Part shown: positions 33,094-42,360 of the stretch, in pieces
Layout: each line of letters begins with the position of its first letter
Position numbering within the stretch: position 1 is the first letter of the stretch
Assembly (NCBI GenBank): GCA_009360345.1
Contig: SPDP01000001.1
Location: 2,294,001-2,358,000 of the forward strand
Direction: 5' to 3'
From: Alcaligenaceae bacterium SAGV5
Lineage (GTDB): Bacteria; Pseudomonadota; Gammaproteobacteria; Burkholderiales; Burkholderiaceae_B
DNA length: 64,000 bases
Program-made: the position numbers and the translations under genes
Notes under the pieces: model-generated
Seen by the model: the letters and a program-made list of their open reading frames with translations, nothing else
Database searches by the model: none
Told to the model about the DNA's origin: nothing

Positions 33094-34029
33094 ATGGCCA
33101 AACGTCTTTCGCACCAGGTGGATCTGAACCTGCTCGAACTCTTCCTTGCCGTGTACGGCAGCCGGAACCTCACCGCGGCCGGCCGGGAACTCGGACTGAG
33201 CCAGCCCGCGATGAGCCGCGCCCTCGCCCGCCTGCGCGACGCCTATGGCGACCCGCTGTTCGTGCGGCAGCCGCACGGCCTGCTTCCCACCCCCTTCGCC
33301 GACGGCCTGAATTCGTCGCTGCACCAGGCCCTGGACATCGTTCGCTGGACGCTGCATACGCCGGCCTTCGTCCCCGCCAACGAACGGCGCGTGTTCACCC
33401 TGGCGATGTCCGACATCAGCGAACAGGTGTTCCTGCCCGGCCTGGCCCGGCGGGTGGCGGAACAGGCGCCCGGCGTGCACCTGCGCACCAGCCAGTTGCA
33501 GGGCAAGGCGCTGCGCGACGCCATGGCGGACGGCAACGTGGACCTGGCCATCGGCCACCTGCGCCTGGATCCGGAGGGATTGCAGACCGACCGGCTGTTC
33601 TCCGCGAGCTATGCCTGCATCGCCCGGAGCGACCACCCCGCCATACGCACGCGGATGACCATGGCGAACTTCCGCCAGCTCGGCCATGTGATCTCGGAAG
33701 GCTCGATGACCGGGCATGCCCACGTGCTGGAAGGCATTCTCGCCTCGCCCAGGGTGGGCGCGCCCGTCGCCCTGCGCGTGGGGCACTTTCTGTCGATCGG
33801 CCGCATCGTCGCCCAGACCGACTACATCGCCACCATCCCGCGCACACTGGCCGCCACGTTCGAAACCGCCTGGGGCGTCAGGATGTACGCGCCGCCGATG
33901 CGGCTGCCCGCCTATGACGTGTCACAGTTCTGGCACGAACGCTACGCGCGCGAGCCGGGGCGGATCTGGCTGCGCACGGTGATCCACGAATTGTTCAGCC
34001 GGTCGGCGCAGAAGCCGGCGGTTCTGTAA
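33094..34029 (+). CDS. LysR-family transcriptional regulator
   Basis: 311 residues from ATG 33094 (an upstream ATG at 33070 would add eight). The HTH is QVDLNLLELFLAVYGSRNLT then AAGRELGLSQPAMSRALARL, of the NodD/NahR-like subgroup that acts on aromatic compounds. Neither start has a clear ribosome site; the shorter was chosen because a LysR-box dyad covers the longer one. Divergent from the TPP enzyme-Bug-ALDH operon and presumably its activator; followed by an MFS carrier. Confidence 0.85.
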   Translation: MAKRLSHQVDLNLLELFLAVYGSRNLTAAGRELGLSQPAMSRALARLRDAYGDPLFVRQPHGLLPTPFADGLNSSLHQALDIVRWTLHTPAFVPANERRVFTLAMSDISEQVFLPGLARRVAEQAPGVHLRTSQLQGKALRDAMADGNVDLAIGHLRLDPEGLQTDRLFSASYACIARSDHPAIRTRMTMANFRQLGHVISEGSMTGHAHVLEGILASPRVGAPVALRVGHFLSIGRIVAQTDYIATIPRTLAATFETAWGVRMYAPPMRLPAYDVSQFWHERYAREPGRIWLRTVIHELFSRSAQKPAVL

Positions 34030-34073
34030 CCGGGCTCGACATCCGGGGCAGCCGGTTGCTATGTTGCCTGACC

Positions 34074-35309
34074 ATGGAAACACACGATACGGACGGCGCC
34101 GGCCGGACCGATGGCGGCTACGGCTGGATCATCGTCGCCGCCGGTGCGCTGATCACCTGCGTGGCCGCGGGAGCCATGTTCTCCCTGGCGGTCTACCTGC
34201 AGCCCATCTCGGCCGATACGGGCTGGTCGCGCGCCGGCATCTCGGCGGCCATGACGCTCGATTTCCTGGTGATGGGCATCGCGGCATTCGGCTGGGGCGC
34301 GCTGAGTGATCGCTACGGCACGCGCCCCGTGGTCCTGGCCGCCTCGGTGCTGCTGGGCCTGGGGCTGCTGCTGGCGAGCCGCGCCACCTCGCTGACGGCC
34401 TTCCAGCTCGGCTATGGCGTGCTGGTGGGGGTGGCGGGCGGCGCGTTCTTCGCCCCGCTGATGGCCCTGGCCACGACCTGGTTCGAGCGCCACCGGGCGT
34501 TGGCGGTCTCGCTCGTTTCAGCCGGGATGGGCGTCGCCCCCATGACGGTCTCGCCGCTGGCGGGCTGGCTCATCCTCGAATACGGCTGGCGCACGGCGAT
34601 GGCCACGACAGGTATCGCCGCCCTGCTGCTCCTGATCCCCGCCGGCCTGCTCATCCGCCAGCCGCCCGCGGCCTGGCTGGCCGGGCAAGCCCACGCCGAG
34701 GCGGCCGGCCCCGCCCCGTCCGTGCGGCAGGCCCTGCGGTCGGCGCCCTTCATCGCGCTGGCGCTGACCTTCTTCCTGTGCTGCGCCGCCCATTCCGGCC
34801 CGATCTTCCACGTCGTCAGCTTCGCCACGTTCTGCGGCATCGCGCCCATGGCGGCCGTGACCATCTACAGCGTGGAAGGACTGGCGGGACTGGGGGGACG
34901 GCTGCTGCTGGGCGCGCTGGCCGACAGGCTGGGCACCAGGCGGGTGCTGATCGCGGGCCTGCTGCTACAGGCGGTGGTGATAGGCGTCTATTCGCAGGCC
35001 CGCCTGATCGGCGAGTTCTACGGCCTGTCCATCCTGCTGGGCGCCGCCTACGGCGGCGTGATGCCGCTGTACGCGGTGCTGGCGCGGGACTGGTTCGGCC
35101 CGCGCATCATGGGCAGCATCTTCGGCGCCGCGGTCATGGCCTCGAGCCTGGGCATGGCCTTCGGGCCGCTGGCCGGCGGCTGGATCTTCGACCACTTCAA
35201 CGGCTATGCCTGGCTGTACCTGGGCTCGGCCGCGGTCGGCATCGGCGCGGTCGCGGTGGCGTTCGCCTTCCCGCGGTCGCCGGCCCGGCCAGCGCTTCAG
35301 GCGGGCTGA
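34074..35309 (+). CDS. MFS transporter (OFA/monocarboxylate-type)
   Basis: 411 residues, twelve membrane segments. GGYGWIIVAAGALITCV at the first helix and GWGALSDRYGTRPVVL for the loop 2-3 motif are typical of the monocarboxylate/oxalate-formate antiporter families. The ATG at 34074 is preferred over an in-frame TTG at 34056, although neither has a good ribosome site. It follows lysR by 44 nt, so it may bring in or send out the acid handled by the divergent operon. Confidence 0.87.
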   Translation: METHDTDGAGRTDGGYGWIIVAAGALITCVAAGAMFSLAVYLQPISADTGWSRAGISAAMTLDFLVMGIAAFGWGALSDRYGTRPVVLAASVLLGLGLLLASRATSLTAFQLGYGVLVGVAGGAFFAPLMALATTWFERHRALAVSLVSAGMGVAPMTVSPLAGWLILEYGWRTAMATTGIAALLLLIPAGLLIRQPPAAWLAGQAHAEAAGPAPSVRQALRSAPFIALALTFFLCCAAHSGPIFHVVSFATFCGIAPMAAVTIYSVEGLAGLGGRLLLGALADRLGTRRVLIAGLLLQAVVIGVYSQARLIGEFYGLSILLGAAYGGVMPLYAVLARDWFGPRIMGSIFGAAVMASSLGMAFGPLAGGWIFDHFNGYAWLYLGSAAVGIGAVAVAFAFPRSPARPALQAG

Positions 35310-35335
35310 ATCGCTGTTTTTCCCTCCCTCTCAAA

Positions 35336-35366
35336 GGTTACTATATGTGTCAAATTATTAGTAACC
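35336..35366. promoter_or_regulatory. Inverted repeat upstream of the lipoprotein pair
   Basis: GGTTACTA (35336-35343) and TAGTAACC (35359-35366), a perfect 8-bp dyad with a 15-nt AT-rich spacer, 22 nt before the first lipoprotein ATG. It could be an operator or a 5' hairpin covering the promoter. Confidence 0.45.
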
Positions 35367-35387
35367 CGACTCGACGAGGGAAATGGA

Positions 35388-35942
35388 ATGATGCGCAGTG
35401 TTGGAGTGATGGTTGCCGCTGTCGTGCTTTCAGGCTGCGCGATGACCGCGCCGCAGTATTCGGCCCGAATGGACAATGTGATCAAGCTGAAGGATGCGGA
35501 GTTCCGGGACGCCAGGGTGGCGGACTTCAGCAGCCTGGCCGCCAAGGACAACGCCAACCCGATTTCCCTGCGCGGATCGTCGCTCGAGTCGCCTTACGGC
35601 AAATCCTATTCCGCCTACCTGACCGAGGCCATCAAGCAGGAACTCACGCTCGCGGGCAAGTACTCGCAGGCCTCGAACGTGGAAATCTCGGGTGAACTCC
35701 AGAAGAACGATCTGAACGCGGGATCGTTCACCACCGGCGACGGCTTCATCGCCGCGCGCGTGGTGGTCAGGAAGGGGGGGCAGGTCGCGTACGACCAGGT
35801 CAAGTCCGCCACGATCACCTGGCCTTCCTCCTTCGTGGGTGCCGTTGCGATCCCCGCCGCCGCGCAGTCCTATCCCACGCTCGTGCAAACGCTGCTGGAC
35901 ACGCTGTTCAGCGACAAGGCGTTCCTGGACGCGCTCAAGTAA
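35388..35942 (+). CDS. Putative lipoprotein of unknown function
   Basis: 184 residues. A lipoprotein signal ends at LSGC (C17), so the mature protein should be lipid-anchored; Ala at +2 favours the outer membrane. The rest is a soluble domain with no family I can name; an internal segment ESPYGKSYSAYLTEAIKQEL and a hydrophobic AVAIPAAAQSYPTLVQTL near the end stand out. GAGGGAAA precedes the ATG; a second ATG follows directly. It is 18 nt from a second lipoprotein gene and probably co-transcribed. Confidence 0.8.
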   Translation: MMRSVGVMVAAVVLSGCAMTAPQYSARMDNVIKLKDAEFRDARVADFSSLAAKDNANPISLRGSSLESPYGKSYSAYLTEAIKQELTLAGKYSQASNVEISGELQKNDLNAGSFTTGDGFIAARVVVRKGGQVAYDQVKSATITWPSSFVGAVAIPAAAQSYPTLVQTLLDTLFSDKAFLDALK

Positions 35943-35960
35943 TCGACACGGAGTTTCCGC

Positions 35961-36542
35961 ATGAATCTCATCAAACGCCTGGGCGCCTTGGCGGCGATCC
36001 TGGTTCTGGCAGGTTGCGCGCATCCCATATCGATCGCCCCCGACGTCTCCAAGCTCACCCCGGGCGAAAACGGGCGGCGGATCGAGGCCCGCGTGGCCTA
36101 CCATATTCCCGATTCGCTGCAGGAGAAGAACGTCATCACGGCGGGCGGCGGCGGAGACAAGGTCCAGTACAAGCCGTACAAGGACATGGAAGCCGCTTTC
36201 TACATGATGCTGGGCAACGTCTTCGCGCAGGTCACCAAGACGAAGGCCGTACCCCCCGCCGCCGCCGAGAATGTGAGCTACGTGATCACGCCCGAGATAC
36301 TGACCGCCTCGTCCTCCGAAAGCCTGCTCACGTGGCCGCCAACGCGTTTCCAGACCCAGCTGACCTGCGTCATCAGCGACGCGGCAGGCAACCCCGTGAC
36401 CACGATCAGCGTGATGGGGGAAGGCACCGCGGAATTCGACGAGTTCAGGACCAACTTCAACCTGGCCGCGCAGCGTTCGACGCAAGACGCCCTGCTGAAA
36501 ATGCGGGACGCCCTGCTGGCCGACGCGGCCTTGAAGAAATAG
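35961..36542 (+). CDS. Putative lipoprotein of unknown function
   Basis: 193 residues with lipobox LAGC (C19) followed by Ala, so probably outer-membrane. The mature part resembles small secreted beta-rich lipoproteins; segments such as SYVITPEILTASSSE and TCVISDAAGNPVTTISVMGE suggest a beta-sandwich. I recognise no family. It shares size and layout with the preceding lipoprotein and may work with it. ACGGAG lies upstream of the ATG. Ends 19 nt before a converging gene. Confidence 0.8.
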   Translation: MNLIKRLGALAAILVLAGCAHPISIAPDVSKLTPGENGRRIEARVAYHIPDSLQEKNVITAGGGGDKVQYKPYKDMEAAFYMMLGNVFAQVTKTKAVPPAAAENVSYVITPEILTASSSESLLTWPPTRFQTQLTCVISDAAGNPVTTISVMGEGTAEFDEFRTNFNLAAQRSTQDALLKMRDALLADAALKK

Positions 36543-36561
36543 TCCGGAAAATCCCCGCCCC

Positions 36562-36909
36562 TCAGGCGGGGTACATCGGCTTGTTGTCGTTCAGGTTCAG
36601 CCAGCCCTTCACGATGCGGTAGATGTACCAGATGAAGGCCACGAACCAGACGACCCAGCCGATGAAGGCCCACACCGTCAGCGCCCCCACGATGGCCCAC
36701 AGCACCGTGAACCAGAACGTGCGGATCTGCCAGCGGAAGTGGCTGTCCAGCCACGTGCCGGCCATGTCGCCCTTCTTGACGTAGTTGATGATGATCGCAA
36801 CGATGCTGCTCAGGCCGATGAGGATGGCCAACGCATACAGCGCGTAGACCACGGTGGTCAGATTCTTGGCGGATTGAAGCTTGGCGGTGTCGACCGTGAC
36901 GTCGTTCAT
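36562..36909 (-). CDS. DUF4870-like small membrane protein
   Basis: 115 residues, with three or four hydrophobic helices (about 18-42, 62-85, 86-105) and the family-like core SHFRWQIRTFWFTVLWAIVG. Such proteins are inner-membrane and of unknown role. AGAGG precedes the ATG at 36909; an open frame runs on to 37020 but lacks a good start. It follows msrQ on the same strand with a 74-nt gap. Confidence 0.78.
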   Translation of the reverse strand: MNDVTVDTAKLQSAKNLTTVVYALYALAILIGLSSIVAIIINYVKKGDMAGTWLDSHFRWQIRTFWFTVLWAIVGALTVWAFIGWVVWFVAFIWYIYRIVKGWLNLNDNKPMYPA

Positions 36910-36983
36910 GATGCACCTCTTGTTGTTGTCGGCAGCGGGCATCGGGAAGCGCATGGCCGGGCGGCCCGCGCCGCCTGCCCCGC

Positions 36984-37643
36984 TCACGGCCTGGCGGCAC
37001 GCCGGCGCACCAGGCGCCATCCCATCAACCCCGCGAAGACCACAGTGTAGAGAAACACCGCCGAAAAATCATTCTTGCCGGCCTTCTGCCACCAATAGTG
37101 CAACAGCACGAGCACGCCTATCAGGTAGACCAACCGGTGCAGCGACTGCCAGCGCGACCCCAGCCGCCGCATCCAGCCGCGCGTCGAGGTGGCCGCGAGC
37201 AGGCAAAGTCCCAGGAAGCCGGCGAATCCCATCGTGATGAACGGCCGCTTGGCCACGTCGCGCGCGATGGACATGAGGTCGAACCACTGGTCCCACCAGA
37301 TATAGGTGGTGAAATGCAGGCAGGCGTAGAAGAAGGCGAACAGCCCGCACATGCGGCGCACTCGCAGCAGGGCCGGCTGGCCCAGCAGGGCGCGCAGGGG
37401 GCTGATCGCCAGCGTGACCAGCAGCGCCACCAGGGTCCAGGTGCCCGACGAACGGGTCAGGAACTCCACGGGATTGGCCGTCAACCCGTCCGTTGCCCCC
37501 AGCCACACCCAGCGCGCCAGCGGCAGCAGCGCGACGATGAACAGCAGGACCTTGAAGCGCCCCACGGCCAGCCCGAACAGGCGCGGCTCGGACGGCACGG
37601 CCCGGGTGGCGGTACGCGGCGGCGCGGCGGGCACGTCCGCCAT
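36984..37643 (-). CDS. msrQ: MsrQ, heme b membrane subunit of the periplasmic methionine sulfoxide reductase
   Basis: 219 residues with six membrane segments of the ferric-reductase-like (YedZ) family; heme-ligand histidines fit H111 in the ACLHFTTYIWW region and those in SLHRLVYLIGVLVLLHYWW. Passes quinol electrons to MsrP. Begins 1 nt after the msrP stop (TGAGATG), the standard order. Confidence 0.92.
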   Translation of the reverse strand: MADVPAAPPRTATRAVPSEPRLFGLAVGRFKVLLFIVALLPLARWVWLGATDGLTANPVEFLTRSSGTWTLVALLVTLAISPLRALLGQPALLRVRRMCGLFAFFYACLHFTTYIWWDQWFDLMSIARDVAKRPFITMGFAGFLGLCLLAATSTRGWMRRLGSRWQSLHRLVYLIGVLVLLHYWWQKAGKNDFSAVFLYTVVFAGLMGWRLVRRRAARP

Positions 37644-37644
37644 C

Positions 37645-38610
37645 TCAGTAATCGCGGGCCAGGTCCATGCCGGCGTACAGACTGGCGACCTGGTCGCCGT
37701 AGCCGTTGAACATCAAGGTCTTGCGCTTGGGCGAGAACAGGCCGTCCTCGCCGATGCGCCGCTCGGAGGCCTGGCTCCAGCGCGGATGGGGCACGTTGGG
37801 ATTCACGTTGGCGTAGAAGCCGTATTCCTGCGGCGCGGCCTTGACCCAGCTGGTGACGGGCTGCTTTTCCACGAAGCGTATCTTCACCAGCGACTTGCCC
37901 GACTTGAAACCGTATTTCCAGGGCACCACCACCCGCACCGGCGCGCCGTTCTGGTTGGGCAGGGTTTCGCCATAGACGCCGAAGGTAAGCAGGGTCAGGG
38001 GCTGCATGGCCTCGTCCATGCGCAGCGCCTCGACATAGGGCCAGTCGAGCACGCGCGTGCGCAGGCCGGGCATGGTGTCGGGCTGCACGGCGGTGACGAA
38101 CTCGACGAAGCGGGCGTTGCCGGTGGGTTCGACCCGGCGGATCAGCGCCGCCAGCGAATATCCGGTCCAGGGAATCACCATGGACCAGCCTTCGACGCAG
38201 CGCAGCCGGTAGACCCGCTCTTCCAGCGGGGCCAGCTTGCGCAGGTCGTCCAGGGACAGCACCTGCGGCTTCTTGACCTCGCCCTCGATCGCGATGGTCC
38301 AGGGCGAGGTGCGGAAGCGCCCCGCATAGTCCGATGGATCGCCCTTGTCGGTGCCGAATTCGTAGAAATTGTTGTAGGTGGTGACGTCCTTCTGCGAGGT
38401 CGGCTTGTCCATCACCACGAAAGCGCCGTTACGCTGCGCCGCCAGCTTCACGCCGGTCGTCTGCGCGAACGCCTGCCGGTCGGCCCACCCCGCCAGCCCC
38501 ATCGCCGAAGCGGCCAGCCCCGCCTGCAGCATCAACCGCCGCCGGTCGCGATAGACCGCTTCCGGCGTGATCTCGGAAGGCAAAACATCGGAAGGCCTGC
38601 GTATCAGCAT
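37645..38610 (-). CDS. msrP: MsrP, periplasmic molybdenum methionine sulfoxide reductase
   Basis: 321 residues. A Tat signal with the twin-arginine [10 protein letters not shown] (residues 22-31) is followed by the sulfite-oxidase-fold Moco domain; the molybdenum ligand is C138 in [14 protein letters not shown]. Repairs oxidised methionines in periplasmic proteins. The ATG at 38610 has GGAG upstream; the longer open frame to 38649 lacks support. Operon with msrQ. Confidence 0.93.
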   Translation of the reverse strand: MLIRRPSDVLPSEITPEAVYRDRRRLMLQAGLAASAMGLAGWADRQAFAQTTGVKLAAQRNGAFVVMDKPTSQKDVTTYNNFYEFGTDKGDPSDYAGRFRTSPWTIAIEGEVKKPQVLSLDDLRKLAPLEERVYRLRCVEGWSMVIPWTGYSLAALIRRVEPTGNARFVEFVTAVQPDTMPGLRTRVLDWPYVEALRMDEAMQPLTLLTFGVYGETLPNQNGAPVRVVVPWKYGFKSGKSLVKIRFVEKQPVTSWVKAAPQEYGFYANVNPNVPHPRWSQASERRIGEDGLFSPKRKTLMFNGYGDQVASLYAGMDLARDY

Positions 38611-38692
38611 GACGGTCTCCAGTCCGTACTCCTGCCGCAGCCGCGGCATCGTCGAGTATAGACACGCCTTGCCGAAAAAGATTCAAGGGGGG

Positions 38693-40021
38693 CTACAGCT
38701 CTCCGTAGGAATGCAGGCCCGACAGGAACATGTTCACGCCCAGGAAGGCAAAACCCGTCACCAGCAGGCCCACCAGGGCCCAGTAGGCGGCGGCGTTGCC
38801 GCGCAGGCCCTTGATCAGCCGCATGTGCAGCCAGGCCGCATAGTTGAGCCAGACGATCAGCGCCCAGGTTTCCTTGGGATCCCACTGCCAGTAGGCGCCC
38901 CAGGCATCGGCCGCCCACAGCGCGCCCAGCACCGTGGCGACGGTGAAGAACGCGAAGCCCACGGCGATGGCCTTGTACATGATGTCGTCCAGCACCTCGA
39001 GCGCGGGCAGGCGCTCGGCAAGCTGGCGGCGGCCCAGCAGGATGCCGCCGACGATCAGCGCCGCGATGCCGGCGTAGGTCATCCAGTAGGCAGGCATGCC
39101 GGTCTGGCGGAAGATCAGGGGCTCGACCGCCAGCAGCACGCCCAGGACGAACAAGGGAGCCAGTTTCACCCACGAAGAGGTCTTGCCGTGGGCCTTGACC
39201 AGATAGGCGAAAGCGACCATGGCAGCCAGCGAGAACGTGCCATAGCCGATGAAATTGGCCGGCACGTGCAGTTTCATCCACCAGCTTTGCAAGGCCGGCA
39301 CCAGCGGCTGGATCTGCTGCGCGCCGCGGTCGAAGGTGTACCAGATCAGGAAAGCGACGGCCGAGGCGATGACCAGCAGCACGAAACCGCCCAGGCTGCG
39401 TGTGTCGTATTTGCGCTCGTAGTACAGGTAGAACAGCGCCGTGATCAGCGAGAAGAGGATGAAGACTTCGTAGAGGTTGCTGACCGGGATGTAACCGATG
39501 TCCGGGCTGAGCAGATAGCTTTCGTGCCAGCGTACCAGCAGGCCCGTCAGGCCGGCGAACACCGCGCTCCAGGTCAGCGCCGTCCCCAGCCAGGCGGCCG
39601 TGCCGCTGCGGGCGATCAGGCCTATCCAGTAACACGCGGTGGCGATGACGAACAGCGCGCACATCCACAGGATGGCGGACTGCGAGGACAGCAGGTACTT
39701 GAGAAGGAAGGCCTGGTCGGCCCGCGCCAGATCGCCCTGGTAAAGGGTGACGGCCAGGCCGCCGCTGATGGCCGCCGCGATCATCAGCGCGCGCAGCGGC
39801 CGCCACAGCCAGGCCAGCCAGGCCAGCACGACCGCCGCGCCGGCCAGGATGGCCTTGTCGTAGTAGGTCATGATCCCGCCCACCCGCTGGAACGCGAAGG
39901 CGGCGCCCGCCGCCAGCAGCACGGCAAAGGCGATGTCGGTCCAGTCGAGCCCCCGGGGGCCGTCCATGCCCCGGCGGGAAGCCCGCCCGGCGCCGTCGCG
40001 GGCGGATGAGGTCAGTTCCAT
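38693..40021 (-). CDS. ccsB: System II cytochrome c biogenesis protein CcsB/ResC
   Basis: 442 residues with about ten membrane helices. The tryptophan-rich WWD heme-handling motif is WGAYWQWDPKETWALI near residue 380, and histidines lie in the flanking helices. With ResB it exports heme and ligates it to CXXCH motifs in the periplasm. Starts 4 nt after resB on the minus strand. The nearby cytochrome c4 would be a client. Confidence 0.93.
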   Translation of the reverse strand: MELTSSARDGAGRASRRGMDGPRGLDWTDIAFAVLLAAGAAFAFQRVGGIMTYYDKAILAGAAVVLAWLAWLWRPLRALMIAAAISGGLAVTLYQGDLARADQAFLLKYLLSSQSAILWMCALFVIATACYWIGLIARSGTAAWLGTALTWSAVFAGLTGLLVRWHESYLLSPDIGYIPVSNLYEVFILFSLITALFYLYYERKYDTRSLGGFVLLVIASAVAFLIWYTFDRGAQQIQPLVPALQSWWMKLHVPANFIGYGTFSLAAMVAFAYLVKAHGKTSSWVKLAPLFVLGVLLAVEPLIFRQTGMPAYWMTYAGIAALIVGGILLGRRQLAERLPALEVLDDIMYKAIAVGFAFFTVATVLGALWAADAWGAYWQWDPKETWALIVWLNYAAWLHMRLIKGLRGNAAAYWALVGLLVTGFAFLGVNMFLSGLHSYGEL

Positions 40022-40025
40022 TTAG

Positions 40026-42155
40026 CTACCCTTTCTGCTGCGGCGGCAAGGCGGCGATATCCGCCTTGAGCCGTTCGAATTCCTGGTTGAAATCCAGCGT
40101 CCGCCGCTGGGAGGTCATGGCCATCAAGGTCTGCGCGCCCTGCCCGTCCTGTCCCGGTTTGACCCACATCCAGACGCGGCGCTCGCGGATGTAGAACATC
40201 GAGAACACGCCCAGGATGAGCAGCACGCAGCCCAGGTATACCGCATTTTTACCGGGGGTCCGGCTCAATTGGAACACGCTGGCCTGGACGTGATGGAAAT
40301 CCTTCAGGCTCAGCACGACCGGCGCCGGATACAGGAACAGGTCCGACATCGCCCCCACGGCGGCCTGGGTCCAGGCCGCGGCCGCGGCAGCTTCGGGCCC
40401 GCCGGTCGGCAGCGGGGGCAGCCCGGCACGCTCGCGCTCGACCGCGCGCAGCTCGCCCATCGCGCCGCCCAGCAGCTTGACCACGACATCGGCCGCGCGC
40501 TGCTGCTCGCCGGACGAGACGTTGGTTTCCAGGAAGCGGGCGATGGATTGCAGGCCGCCGTCCGCGAAAGTGTCCAGGGCCCGCTCGGCCGAGGCCTGCA
40601 ACTGGGCGGTCAGTTCACCGTCGGCGGCGCCGCCCGAGGCCAGCCGGTTGGCGTGGGCGAACCGGCGCGCGGCCTGCGCGCGGGCCTGCGGATCCTGCAG
40701 GATCGCGCGCAGCCCCATGAATTCCTTCAGGGAGTTGTCGGCGTCGGCCGGCATGCGCACATAGCGGAAATCCTCGTCGGGATTGGTGCGCACCCCGGAC
40801 AGGAAGACCCCCACGCCGTCGACTTCGACCGGCAGCATGTAGTTGTGGAATTCGTGTGCCTGGCCGCTGGCGTCGCGCAGCTTGTATTGCACGCTGGGGC
40901 CGACGTTGCGGAAATCCTGATTCTGGCCCACGCGCGCGGCGCTGCCGGATACCGCCGCCACATGTTCGCGCAGCGCCTTGGGCTCGGCCGCGCCCACGCG
41001 GCCGTTGGCGAAGTTTTCGACGTTGATGGGGCGGAAACCGCTGAATTCGACGGTCAGGTCCTTCAGCGCGTCGCTGTCCGGGGCGCCATCTGCCACCAGC
41101 TGCGCCGTGCCCCCTACCTTGCCCGACACCGGAAAAGTATAGGGCTGGCCGCCGCGCAGGGCATAGCCGGTCAGGTCCAACGAACTGCCGCCGTCGTCGA
41201 AACTCGATTGATAGACCGTCACGCCCTTGTAGCGCAGCGGCTCATTGACCTTGATGGTGGCGGGGAAATGCTCGCCTGTCTCGTTGTCGGTGACCTCGAC
41301 CTCGCTCGCGAACAGGCGCGGCATGCCGGTGGAATAGTATTCGACGATGAACTTCTTCAGCTCCAGCGTGAACGGCAGGGGCTGGACCAGCGCGCCGTCG
41401 TCCACCATGACGATGCCGTTGCGGGCCTTGCCGCCCTCGGGCACCAGCACGCTGCTGCGGAAGCTGGGGTTGCCGAGGCCCAGGCGCCCGGAAGCGGGCA
41501 CGTCGGCGATGGCCATGTTCTCGAACAGGGGCTTCTTGCCGGCCAGCCAGATCTGGAGTCGTATCGGCAGCTCGCTGTCGAGCAGGCCGCCTATGCAGAC
41601 GATGACGATGGCCGTATGGGCGAAGATATAGCCCAGCCGGTTGCCGCTGCCCCGCTTGGCCGCCAGCAGGGTGGCCGGGCCCTCGGCCCGGGTGCGCACG
41701 GCATAGCCCTGGCGCTTGAGCAGCCCGGCCAGCGCGCCGGCCACCTGGGACGGCGCATCGGTCGACACGAACTCGGCACGGTGATGGAACGACCGCAGGC
41801 TGTTCTCGCGCACGTGCTCGCGGAACGAGCGCATGTCGCGCACCATCTTGGGCGCGGTGCGGATGATACAGAGACTGGTGGAGACCACCAGGAATCCCAT
41901 GATGAGCAGGAACCACCACGCGTTATAGACGTGATAGAGCGAGAAGGTCTCGAACACCTCGAACCAGAACGGTCCGAACTGGTTGACGTAGTTGTTCGAC
42001 GGCTGGTTCTGTACCAGCACCGTGCCGACGATGCTGGCCAGGCAGATGAAGACCAGCAGGCTGACGGCGAACCGCATCGAGGTCAGCAATTCGAGCAGGT
42101 CGGTGCCGAGACCGCGCGAAGCAGGGCGGGAAGCGGAAGGTGTGGCAATGGTCAT
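40026..42155 (-). CDS. resB: System II cytochrome c biogenesis protein ResB
   Basis: 709 residues from the ATG at 42155. Three N-terminal membrane helices (beginning LLTSMRFAVSLLVFICLASI), a large periplasmic domain, and a fourth helix near residue 640 (AVYLGCVLLILGVFSMFYI) fit ResB. The open frame extends to 42329, but the added part is untypical and overlaps a GC-rich intergenic segment. It heads resB-ccsB and sits upstream of cytochrome c4 in reverse, all on the minus strand. Confidence 0.92.
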   Translation of the reverse strand: MTIATPSASRPASRGLGTDLLELLTSMRFAVSLLVFICLASIVGTVLVQNQPSNNYVNQFGPFWFEVFETFSLYHVYNAWWFLLIMGFLVVSTSLCIIRTAPKMVRDMRSFREHVRENSLRSFHHRAEFVSTDAPSQVAGALAGLLKRQGYAVRTRAEGPATLLAAKRGSGNRLGYIFAHTAIVIVCIGGLLDSELPIRLQIWLAGKKPLFENMAIADVPASGRLGLGNPSFRSSVLVPEGGKARNGIVMVDDGALVQPLPFTLELKKFIVEYYSTGMPRLFASEVEVTDNETGEHFPATIKVNEPLRYKGVTVYQSSFDDGGSSLDLTGYALRGGQPYTFPVSGKVGGTAQLVADGAPDSDALKDLTVEFSGFRPINVENFANGRVGAAEPKALREHVAAVSGSAARVGQNQDFRNVGPSVQYKLRDASGQAHEFHNYMLPVEVDGVGVFLSGVRTNPDEDFRYVRMPADADNSLKEFMGLRAILQDPQARAQAARRFAHANRLASGGAADGELTAQLQASAERALDTFADGGLQSIARFLETNVSSGEQQRAADVVVKLLGGAMGELRAVERERAGLPPLPTGGPEAAAAAAWTQAAVGAMSDLFLYPAPVVLSLKDFHHVQASVFQLSRTPGKNAVYLGCVLLILGVFSMFYIRERRVWMWVKPGQDGQGAQTLMAMTSQRRTLDFNQEFERLKADIAALPPQQKG

Positions 42156-42295
42156 GATGGGTGCTGCGGGCCTCGGTTCTGACAGGTCGGTTGCCGGAGG
42201 ACGCCTGTCAAGGAATGCAAAGAAAGGCCCCCACGCTTGCCGCTGCGCTGCCCCCCGAGGGACCATTTTCCATCCTGGGGCGGCCCGGCGATGCA

Positions 42296-42320
42296 AAAGG
42301 GGCGGAAGATCCGCCCCTTC
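42296..42320 (-). terminator. Intrinsic terminator after cytochrome c4
   Basis: Perfect 10-bp stem (42298-42307 with 42311-42320; AAGGGGCGGA) with a 3-nt loop, followed on the minus strand by TTTT. It lies 41 nt beyond the c4 stop and separates it from resB. The rest of the 205-nt gap contains a GC-rich tract (42236-42290) with no clear function. Confidence 0.75.
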
Positions 42321-42360
42321 AGTGACCATGATCGACAGCAGTGGTTCCGGGCGCCGGCGA

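Noticed and set aside
40269..42182. 637-residue plus-strand open frame opposite resB
   Set aside because: No domain or signal seen; ResB on the other strand has clear membrane helices and conserved partner.
42236..42290. GC-rich tract upstream of resB as a copy of the stop-anchored repeat
   Set aside because: It shares some GC palindromes but lacks the C-run plus TACGCCC start and the GGATCC arm pair, and does not follow a stop codon.
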